A DNA stretch of 64,000 nucleotides, from positions 161,410 through 225,409 of the forward strand of contig NW_020170467.1 of NCBI RefSeq assembly GCF_000524195.1, in the 5' to 3' direction. Of this stretch, positions 50,801 through 62,800 are shown in pieces (positions within the stretch are counted from its first letter, which is position 1; each line of letters starts with the position of its first letter). The notes beneath the pieces are model-generated. The model was not told where the DNA came from and made no database searches. It saw only the letters and a list, made by a program, of their open reading frames with translations. The stretch comes from Echinococcus granulosus. Lineage: Eukaryota; Platyhelminthes; Cestoda; Cyclophyllidea; Taeniidae. The position numbers were made by a program, and so were the translations under genes.

Positions 50801-53800
50801 TCGACCACACTATTGGTTCTAATGAGTTGGGATATTCCGTACGAGAGAAGGTATAAGGAGTCCTGAATGAGGAAGTAGTATGTCTACAGAACAGAGAAGA
50901 TAAAAATGCCTTTCAAGATTGTAGTTAACAAAACACCTCCGCTGATTAGTTCAGAGCTGTGAAAGAAACACGGGGAATCATCGAGGCCGGTTGAAAGACT
51001 TCTAAACTATTTGTGAGTGTGTAACAACTAACCTAGCCTTTCGTTACTTGGGATCACATATCTCTGGGATTGCTTTTATGTCCCACCTCTCAGATGTATA
51101 AACAGGATCAATTAATGCCTAGACTACCTTACACTATATTGCCACCTTTCATGACAAAGGGGAATTAAACAATTGCACTTAGCCTTTTTGTAACAGTTCA
51201 GCTGTTATTCATCTGCTTTGATGAGTTGTTTCCGGGATTATTTTTCATTCTCCACAATGGTAACTGTAGACTGCTGTACATCCAAATTACTCTACATTCA
51301 TCTTATCAGTTTATCCGTTTTCGAAACTTTGGTTCGTTCATAATCCCCACAGTGCTAAAAATCGTATCGGTTGAAGGAGATACAGCTGCACCATTGCTAC
51401 ATATCAAAGCAACGTTCTCCCCACTTTGACGATATAGCCTAGATCCATCATTCTCCCACTTTCATCGTTTTTGACATATTTTTTGCATTGCCTGTGTCGT
51501 AGAGTACATTTCTGTATCTAAGCGCCAATTCTTAATTCAAATGGGTGAAAAACACTTTACTTTTTCATTACCAACTGGTATGTATTGAGGAGAGACGTTC
51601 ATCTAACAGCATGGCTCTTACAAATGTGCAGGTGTGATAAAAAAGGAGCACTCCGAACCCCTGGCCTACTGTCATCATGAACCAAAAGCATAAAGAAAGG
51701 GTTGATTACAATTAAAGTTGATGCAACCTGTCTGAGATGGGTGTCTAAGCAACTGAAAGGGAAGTTCTCGGGGCTAAACTTGAAACCACGCTGAAATGAA
51801 TCTCAAATGGGTAAATTATCTTCCAAAAATCTTTTGTTTTGAATGGAACCGACACCTCGTTATAGTTATTTAGGGACCCACAAGACTTTTTCCTGAGTGA
51901 GCTGGAGTTTCTTCATCATTGTTTTGGACATCATTGAGGACTCCCTCAATGGCATAGTTGACGGGAATCATTGGCATCAGGGAGAGTGTCGAGAAATTGG
52001 CCCCCTTGTCAACGGTGAAGATCTTGGGTTCAACAAATTGAACATCCTGAAAGAACCATAGGATTACTGAGGGGTATCGTCAGCCAGATTAAATTTCTAA
52101 AATGCATTTTTAATTACTAGGTAACCAATGTCATCGTGATTACAAAGCAGCCTTCATTAAAAATCAAATATTCTTATATGAAATTCGAGGAAAAAGAACC
52201 CCAATAATTCAGTGATTCTAATTTTACTTTATTTTAAAACTTTAAAAATGCAAATCGCTTCACAAGGAACGTGTACATTTGGAGATTATATTTGTTTCTC
52301 CAAAGGAAGTTGTTTTGCGCTCACAACTTCAAGGTACACAGTGTCAGGCACAAAGATCAAGCACATGTGATTCTTTATCCTTTAAGGATGAACGACTGTG
52401 TCTGTATTTTACCACATCTATACCACACCGAGTCCCCTGTGGGCAGGTGATCTGGTAAGTAAAGGGTATTTAACAGATTAGTCGGAGATGATCAATGAGA
52501 CCTTTACGCATTTAACTTCGAGATACAAAGGTAACTTCGCCCCAAAAGTCAGTTGACCTGCCAGTCAGTCAGTAAGTCAGCCAGTTGTCTTCCAATCCCC
52601 TTGTTTGCCTTCACTTGTTAATGTTTGTGCCACTTGTTCACTGTTTCGCCTCAATGGCCGCTACAGCTGATTTATGTATTAGGAGGCCATTTCAGCACTC
52701 AGCACTTAATTTCGAATGTCCAATACCCAACCCTCCACTTAATTCTCTGTTCAGGTTCAAAAATAAAGGCTCCCCCTGAATCTGTTGCATCCGTATTTGG
52801 CTGATTTATCACAGGAATCACGTCTGTTACACCACTTCCAAGTGATGCATTCTGCTACTGCATACCATACATTCTTCAAATGCTACACAATACGTGTTGC
52901 TAGAATCCTCTGTAGCCTCTCGAATTGAGTTAACCAGCTTAAAGCAAATCTATTAGCTACAACCTATATGACTAAATGCGGGGTTCAAAAATAAGGAAGA
53001 AGTAGCGGAGAGCACATCCGTGCTTTACAATTCACCATTCAAGCTGACTTGTGTCACTGTACCAAGCAAACTTCGCATATTTGCCCAAATTTGAAGCATT
53101 TGGACAGTGAAAAGGTGAAAATTTTACTCACCCAATCTGTAAATATGTAACTATAGTACTGATCCGTACTATATTGTACTCGGCGNNNNNNNNNNNNNNN
53201 NNNNNNNNNNNNNNNNNNNNNNNNNNNNNNNNNNNNNNNNNNNNNNNNNNNNNNNNNNNNNNNNNNNNNNNNNNNNNNNNNNNNNCTTATAAATGAAAGT
53301 TTCAAGTTTACAGGAAAATAACACAAGGAAATGGGGTCCCTTACCAATTTTAAAAATTTCTCCATCTCTGCCGCTGGAATGTCTACCACAAATTTACTCT
53401 GTGAGCGAGTTGTCATGAAGTACTTGATGATATACTTTTGGGTCAGATCAGTGTTGTCCCAGTTGCGAACCACCAGACGACCGTGGAAGTTGGAGAAGAG
53501 ACTCTTGTATTTTATCAAACCTGAATATGAGGGGAGACCGGAGTAAAAGCTCATGAAATCAACAAAAATGTGGATTTTAGAGTTGCTTATAGCCTATAAT
53601 CAGCTTTGGTTACTTCACAACTTCAAAAGAAGTCCATAACTCTTCTCGCCTTGGAACTAAAATAAGAGTTATTTAATGATACATTCGTATAAATTGTTTG
53701 CATAATTTATGAAACAAAAGTAGTGTATTTAGGACCTCAAGTTGCATTTGGCTGGAGATTGTTTCTCTAAAAACCCTTTTATTTGAAAAAGGGAATAGAG

Positions 53801-56800
53801 CAGGAATTCAGGGTTTGTGAAAGTAAGGTTCATGGTCTTGGGAGATATTTTGGAGATATTTTTGAAAAACCATGCAACTTTTAAATGAAAAAAATCAGTT
53901 CAAGGTGCTGCAAACTTCATGGCAGTTTGAATGTCTCCATTTCCACCAATTCTTCCTGAAATAGCAAAAATTTATATTTCTTGTCATAATGTCAAATGAC
54001 GACTGCGAAAATGGAATTAGTCGTGCCAAATCGAGTTATACGTCAATGTTTGTCAAAAAAGCCAGCTGTTCCTGTAGTTTGGCACATGAATTGCCTGCCG
54101 GAAGCAAAATTGCTGTGTAGTGTGTGCGTCAATTGAATTGGACAGGAGAGAACTCCACTTCATTATATGTTAATTGTAATGGACAGGAAATTTGTGCATG
54201 CTAGGTGTGAAATCCCACCTTTTCGTGTGGAATGACTAAGCCTTTTAGGAACTTCAAGATATGGATGTAAAGGATGGAGAGCCCCATTTGTCCAATCAAT
54301 GGCATTTACGACGGCTAGTAATAGAGAAAGACCTTTAAACTGTCAGTTCGTGCAGTTTTTGGCAGAAATTACTTGAGTGGCTCGTTGTAAATTTGAGCCG
54401 CTTATTGTATATGATTGTCTATAGTAAATAAATTGTTTGTCTGGTTAGACCCAAACAAGTGCAGCTAAAATCCATAATAAAATTCAAAAGTTTTTGAAGG
54501 ACTTCCTTTTTCTTCTATAAATCTAAATCGGGAAAGTCTCTTTACCCGTCAAAATGGAGCAAAGCAAGAGCTCATATGACTACAATGTGAACCCAAGGGA
54601 AGGCCTCATTTATCACACTAGGATGAGGAAAGAAATTGTCTCGGCCTCCTTACTCCCCGAACGATATTCCTCCAAGCGATTACCACTTTTTTATTATCTC
54701 CAACAGTTATATGATCACATTCAAAATAAAAAATAGGGAAGATGACTAAGGCATGTTTTTATCCCAAAAGTAAAAAAAATTACAAAAGTAGAATCTGCAA
54801 CCTTTTGCCTCTGAGAAAGAATTTTTAAATGACGGGGTAGTATTTTTGACAAAAAATTATTTAAAGAACTTTTTTGTGGTTACTTAATGCTCTTCTATAA
54901 AAAAACTCCCGGAACTATCCTAAACATCATAAGACAGAAAAGTCATAATCAAAGGTTATTAAATAATTTAATCTGGACGTTTGATCTGACTGTGTGCCAC
55001 CGACTCACATTCTCTAAGGCTTATGTCAGGTGTTTTCTATGCAGCTGTCAAATGGTCAATAACTCTACCTCCAAGGCGGCTGTTCAGAAAGCATCAATCC
55101 GGTGTAAAAAATAGTGATAGAATTTAGTCTGCTGACTCGAAGATGAAGAAGGACTCATAGTGTGAAGACAAAAATTTACCCATTTCGCATTAGCTAACAA
55201 AATTACTCTGCAACGAACTATAAGACTAGCAAAGCCTTATTGTCAGGTGATTAACTTTTTCAACGGTGTTAATGTTCGGGCAACCTCCAATGTGACGGAT
55301 AGACTAAACAAAGTTTATTCAAACTGGGCACAAGCCATAAACCCTAGTGGAATTATCCCATCTTCACCACCTTCTTGCCCTTTTAATTTATCCTTTTAAA
55401 GTACTTTTATGACTACTTATAATCTGACTCGAAATTTGAAAGCACTTTTACTAGCTTGCGTTGCCAAAACAATAACATCTCTTCCATTGCTAAACCATTG
55501 AATAAGTAGATAAATATATTTTGAATAAGGATTTGAAATCCTTAAACTTGAAAAAAATATCAGGGGCAGAGAGTAAATAACGTCAATGTTCCTGATTTTG
55601 GAAAACTTTCAAACTCTGAATCGCACAAATATGTGCACACACGATTTCGAAAACATGCGGATTCTACGTAGATACACTCTTGCAGCTCTATAACAAATAG
55701 GTGCACGAGTTGGCGATCAAGCAATTAGGTTTAAACCTCCTGGAAGTCAAGCACAAAAAGTGCTTAATTTTGGTGGATAGCCAAAATGTGGTTAGTATTT
55801 GTGAGCATTTTGTGACCGAATTGGGGCTGTGATTTTTCCACTTTTGTGTATTATTGGACATAATTGCGGCTACGATGTACGCTTTGAATCACTTCTATCA
55901 ATGTTTTTATTTTTACAACTTTATTAAAATGGTAAATGCATTATAACTCTGATGAATGCGTTAGCTATTTTTTTCTTTAATAATAAGCCATCCGTTTTAA
56001 TTTCGCTTTTAACCACGAAAGTCATTAAGGCGGCTGTACCGTAGAGACGGGAATAAAAACCCGTCACCCGTATTGGCTTGACTTATTGCGGCTTCAGGAA
56101 GGTTGGGAAGCACTACATGAAAGGCAGTATATTCTGTCCTCGATTCACTGTTCTAAAAGAGGCCGACAAATTCCAGCAAAAAATTGAGTGATACACCTTT
56201 GCTGAAACACACGAATTTATCGCTCTCGTGAGGAAGCTGTCAAATACATAACCACCATCTGATAAAGTCAATCACGCTATCATTGGTTTTAAACTGTCCT
56301 ATTTAAATAAAATGCACCTTATTTGATTTGTCAAGAGCCAGAACGTTAACTGATCCCTTTTGTAATGAGGCATCACTTTATATTTCCTCCTTTTTACCTC
56401 TGAATGTCGCAGATGCAGCGCAATGCATCCATCAAATCATTACGAACACCTAGCTACTTATTTTCCGGATAGGCGACAGCTGTGAAGTGTGGGTACCTGG
56501 CTGTCACAATGAGAACAGCCTCGGTGAACTCGTTTTTCAAGGACATGCCATCTACTCACGAAATACATGGTGTAAAAGAACCTCTTTCATAACTTTGTGG
56601 GCATCTTTACGGCAAAGAAACGACTATCGTGGGAAATTTTGAAGGCGATCCATATTTCTCCTTGCGAATTTGCTATTTTATAGCCTAGATTAACAAAGGA
56701 ATTTTTTGCCTTAAAACAATAGGGAAAAGGAAATGCCCATTTTCACTTACGAAAAGGTCTGAATACCCACTTTGATAATAAGTAACATTTTAAGAATTTC

Positions 56801-59800
56801 ACATACTATTCCAAAATTTGGACGTCTACAAGCACGTGTATTTTCTAACCACCAACAAAGAAAATTTGGCTTTTTTCGCGATTTGTAGACTTTGTGCTCC
56901 AATTTATCACTTGCTCTACCACTGTGTATGGTCGCTAATCTAGGATGAACAATGCAGAAAATCAAATTAAATATTGCGGAAAATTCAATATTGGGTCAAA
57001 GTTCATAGTAGATTCTCAAGGTCAACGTTTCTCTCTACACCTAAGCGTGAATTCTGGGGAGATTTTTAACTTAGTGTTGAACATGAAGAGCACAATGTGA
57101 TTGCCAAAATCAAGCAGCATAGGTTGGGGAAATGATTTTCAACAATTGTAAGAGTAGGTTTGTACATTATATTTGCTGAAATAATCTGTCCCCCAACCGG
57201 CACACCCGCTATTACCATTTGCATAAAGCATATTGTCTCTCGAAATTAACAATTCAGGCACGGACATCTCCATTGCCATCTCATGCCCATTTCCCATCTG
57301 TCACTTTCGTATTCGGTTGTCAAATTCTTTTGCCATGAATAGGTGATGATCAGCACTTGGAGGAGTATCATGTCGAGGATAAAGAGGATGTGATAAATTG
57401 GGGTCATATCTCATTCTCTTCCATTCACACTTCTCTCTGCTTCCCATCCCTAACTACGGTGTGTTACTTTCTCATGGGCCTGTTGCGTAATGTGAATATG
57501 AGCTGTTAATTGACCTCCGAGAATGGGAAGGCATCTTCCTCTACATACACTGACGTGTCATCATTGTGCGTGTTTTCAAAGGTCTAGGTTTTCCCACTTC
57601 CATACTCACCAGATATGCATAAACATTCCAGCCATAACTATTTGACCTTCGCTAAGTGAAAATGTCGCTGTGGGTTACTGTGCTCACATTTCACCGCACA
57701 CACACAGGGGCAGGCACCGTCTTCTGCAATCGAAAAGATCTTTTTCAGATATGTTTTACTGAGTGGCGAGTGGAACATTTGGAGATAACCAGTAATGCAT
57801 CCATTTGTCTAACAAACTTCGCAATGCAAATAACACGCCAGCCAACAAACGATTGAACAGGCTTGAAGGAGTGAAGGACAAATTTGTAGCCCTCCAAGCC
57901 TCATGTCTATCACCTGTTTTTAACTTATTTTATGTAGAAGACATCCATTAACCTAGCTTTCACTTTTTTGGAAGTTAGATATTCCTGGTTGGCGAAGGTG
58001 TCAAGGATGTGTCTCGTCAACAACGTTAACCATTGGCAATGACTGTCTTTCACGCTCCAGTCGCGAATTAATATATCATTAGCGACAGACAATTCTTCAA
58101 TTGCTTTAAGAAGTTGAGTATCTTGTTTAAAGTGATCTACCTATCTGTCTTTGAATAACTCATCACCAGTACCCGATTACCTATTCAAAGCCCCTCTGAG
58201 AGGTGCGCTTTGCTACTTTCTATTGAATGTCTCCTGAAATTGAGCCCCAATTTGTGAAGTAGGTGGCCTCAACCCTCAACCATGAAGTCCATTTCACACT
58301 ATAGTGTACTTAATACCAAGACACCCAACTCTGTACCAATAGGATGATGCGGCCCTCCATTTTATCGTGTATATTTACAAATTATCACTGAGGCGAGTCA
58401 GAGTATAAACCACCCCATCAATTTTATCTTAACCGCAACAACATTGACTTATCCCATATTTCATTAATTTACTTTAAATTGCTTTGCATCCTCAATCAGT
58501 TACTGCAAATGCCTTTAAAGTCTCTAAAATACTTTCGCCTAATTCTTAATATTAAATTAATATACTCAAAAATCTAAAAAAAACTGGGGATGAAATTTCA
58601 GCCTTAAATGACACATTTTGATTGGTAAATTTGAGTAGAACAAAGTGTCAAAATGTTTTTGAAAGGTCTTTCAGACTGTGGGGTCTTCGTAACTTACATT
58701 TGAATCACCACACCCCCTTGTGAAGTTGGTGGTAAAGTCTTGTTTTAAGTTAATTTTAGCCTTAAAAGCCAAGTTCGTATCTCATCCTTTGAAGTCTTCT
58801 TTATTAAGTGAATTTTTATTGAGGGAATCAAGGTAGATTCCTGAAACTAAAGAAGTGAACACCATCACCACATTTGAAACCCATAGAACAGTTGCAGGGA
58901 AGTAGAAGTTGAAACGAAGGTGTCTTCAACTCACTGTCATCGTGGGCATAGATGAGTCCAAGCTCCTGCCAGCCCTGTGCTTCATGCAGAAAGCTGACCA
59001 AAGTGCTCCCCACATCCTCCACCGTGGGATGTAGGTTGATGGTGACGTTGAAGGCAGCATTGGTGCCAAGATTGGCATCCCACTGAGCAGTGAGACACGG
59101 AATGGCGTTCTGCTGACACACCCGCATTGCTGCATGCGCTGCCGACCGACTGTCTGGGCAGAAGATAGCCACGACCCCAGATGAGATCAATGAGCAGGCT
59201 ATAGGGGGTAAGATAGGAAAAAGTATCAAGTCCGCTACATACATGATCTTGGTTTTGAGTACTAACTCTAGTAAAAGCACAATCGACGTATGATTTATGG
59301 GACAAGTCCCAATGCTAGTGATGGCATGAATGGAGGGACTGACAAGTCCGTGAATGGGTGGATATGTGAATGAACGGGCGGATTACTGACCGTTTTGTAA
59401 CCCCAAGGCATGGTTTTTTAGAAAGGAATGTTAGAGTTGCTGTATGCTGTTTATTATCGGCCTATTTGGATGGAGAGGACGTATTTTTCATAAAAAATGA
59501 ACAGACTGTGCGTTTTGGCAACGACTTTTTAAGCGTTTTCATTTGTTTATGTTCATTGTAAACCATTGATGTGGGTAGTCCCTGAGGTACTCTTGAGCAT
59601 TGTCTCTGCGATTCTCTACAAATTATGAATCAGCAAATGGCAAGGTATTGACTAGACCTCGTGGATGTACTTTAGTTCTGCCTGTTGAACAACTTACACT
59701 TAAATCAGTGCTAAAGTTGAAGAAGATTCTTGCAAATATTTGCTGCATGGTATTTAGAGGCGGTTTAGCATGGAAGAGCAGAATGCACTTCCCAGAATGG

Positions 59801-62800
59801 ACTTGAACAAGGAACTGAATATTGGTACATGCATCAAGTTCGACAACATGCTCAATTTCCGTTCGCTAATAGCGAAGTATCTGCCCCTTCTGATACAATA
59901 GTAGAGAAATTGGTGTGTGAAGAACAGCCGCTGGCAATAATTAACGTAATTGGTATAACACTCCCTTGGCACCTCCACCAACCACAAAAGTAGGGATTTC
60001 AAGAAAGTGGAAGCTAGCTCAATGGACTACACTTCTAATGAAATACATTAAAACAGGTGATGGATATGAGGTTCGAAGAAATATGAATTTGTTTTTCACT
60101 CCTTCAAGCCTGCTTAGATCGTTTCCTAAAAGTCTAGTTGGCTGTTTGGTTAGCAAACTGACTGAGCTACAGATAAATTGGCGAATCCATAAACGTTTTA
60201 TTTATGCCCGTCAAGTGCCGAGAAAAGTGGTAATCAGCTCTTGGAGAGCATCAGTGAAATAAGAAGGATAAAGTGGTGTTTTGGACGTATACAACCCCAG
60301 AAATAGCGTTCTTATTTTGTAATCCTACAGGTTGATACAAGTTCTTCTTTTCTCGTAGTTTCCAAGACCGCTCTGCAGTTAGCGCTCTCACTGACTACCT
60401 TCCGATTGGTCGATGTAGTGAGGAGATACTTTAAATGTATTAATATCCGCTACAGGTTCGAGGCCGATGAAAGTCCTGTGAATGAGCTGAGAATGAGGCT
60501 AACTACTTATCACTGGCTTAAATGTACGCACATACTACTCAAAACATACCCAGACGTGTCGGCGTAGAAGACGTCCGAAGTGAAATCTTGTGAGTGGGAT
60601 CTCGACACTGCCTATGTTTACGCGAATACCAGTTCAAAACAGACAGTATCTCCCTTCTGTACCATTCTAAAGTAGAAGTCTTCTTACAGCAAAATTTTGC
60701 AGTGTGAGATCTAGCCTTATGGCATCTTTTGTCTCTACTTATTGCAGCTATCACTTATTTTCACAAAAATATCGCAAATGAATGTGACAGCAAATATGCA
60801 TCCGCATTTTGGACCCCATTCACGGAAGCAAAAATTCAGTCCACGAAATTTATAAGGATAAAGTAAATTCGAAGATAAAAAAAATCCCTTTTGCAAACAA
60901 TAAAGTTGAAAGAAAAACAAGTTTATGTCCTTAACGATTTAAGTTTTGTACAGCGACGATTTGTTGATCTTGGAGTCACAAATTACGTCATAAAAAACAG
61001 ATCATGTTTAAAAAGCAAATATAATGATCTTGGCACAAATTGTCATGTCGGAGCGATAAAGCGCCTAGAATAAGGAGGGTGATTTTCTTTGTTATGACAG
61101 GTGGATTTGACACTTAGAGTTCTTCAAGAAAAATACCTATTTGTGCTGCCCTAGGTCACTCTAGAAGGCGACCGCGTCAGTCCTGACACTATTCGCATTT
61201 TTCAACAGCCCACCTGCTTTTTATTGATACGGGGATTAGAGTTATTACCCGCCCGTCGCTATGCCTGATTCGCCGGCACCCACAATTTCGCCGACTGACA
61301 CCATGGCAGTTATGAATGTGTCTACTGTTTTCAATATCTTGTGCGAGCCAAAGTTAAAGTCTCGGATTTAACTTTATTTGTAAACAGTGTTTTTGCCAGT
61401 AAGTGTATAAGCTTCACTTCTCAAGATATTTCTTCTGATTCTAAGATATCTGGATAAGAAAGCACCTACAGCAGACCGATGAATATTCAATCGTCTTCAA
61501 AAGGTATGTATTTGATTTTGACATTTTCGTATAGAAAAGTACTAACCTGCCTTGTAATTTTGACGTCATCATAAAAGGAGGCAAGTGGAGGAGTACCAAG
61601 ACAAGCTATTAAAGTTGGGTGGGATTCTTTGTTTAAAAAACCCTGCCTTGATTTACCCAACTGTGACCTTATTCAACTAGAATTTGGCTCATTTTTGTAA
61701 AATTTATCCATTCCGCTGGAATTAGTTTCTTACATTAAGTTTCAACCTTAGAATATAAAAAAATCAAAGAAGCCTCAGATTTTTGCGAGATGGCAACCTC
61801 ATGCATAGCCCTGATTAAAAGTTCTGCGCAACTTGGCTGGCCGAAAATTTAGGCAAAATAATAGGTATTGTGGCAATTTTTTATGACCTTTGAGCTTTTG
61901 AGAAAGCCTAATAAATCTACAAATAGTCAAAATGTACTTTTTTAAAAGACAATGTTGAAACATATATTCAAGTAATATGATTGGCCCATTCTTAATCAAT
62001 TTAATTAGCTAAATCCAAGATCAAAATGCACAATTTTGAAGAAGACCCTTAATTTTCTCTTCATGTTTGCCTAAAACAAGTAGTCGGTTAGATATTTTAA
62101 ATTGTTTACAAGTTCGTTGCAAGGAGATCAAGCACTTAGGAATGTCAGTTGCTCTGCAACAGCAATATATTTGGTTCGACCGACAGTTGCTTAGGGAGGG
62201 CATCTAGTCTCTGTGATTACCACCTTCACCTAATGACGTGAAATTCTTACGTCACGACAATATTTAAGGGGTATGGATTTTTCTTCACGATTGATGCCTT
62301 TAACTGTTGTCCTGGCCTTCCGACTTCATGACAATACCCAAGTTACAGAGATTTGTTTAGCCAAAAGTCCGTCTCTATATTTTCCACCTACATCTGTAGA
62401 CATAGTCCTCTGATATTTCGATAATATTCAAACCTTAAAGATTCCTCCAAAGCACAAATTTGTTTACCTTAGCCTTTAATAAAACGCTTATTTTGTGCTA
62501 ATCTTGGCAGGCAATATCATTTCTTGCCTATTGCTTCAAATAACCTGGAGACGTATCAATGTTGTCTCAATTTCCTAAGTTTTCCTGGGTGAAGGAGATG
62601 GCGTCGCCAAAATTCCAAATGGTCATTTTATCCCGAGTCCCTAAGGGATAAAGTAGTCGAATGCTTTTTTGGGGGGAGGAAGGCAGAAAATGGGAAGCGT
62701 TATTGCCTCTTCTCCTAATTTGTTGAGTGCCAATGTGAGTCAGCATTAATAGAGGCTTTTTAAAATTAACACTTTTGCGAAATACTTCGTTTACTTTGGT

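Noticed and set aside
53054..53554. A single 166-codon frame through the gap in gene B
   Set aside because: It fuses exons 4 and 5 through intron sequence and 100 N. The two exons have their own donors, and the paralogue shows an intron here.
58926..59305. Two further minus-strand frames over gene B exon 3
   Set aside because: They overlap the exon in other frames and lack family motifs; the VVAIFCPDS frame matches gene A exon 3.
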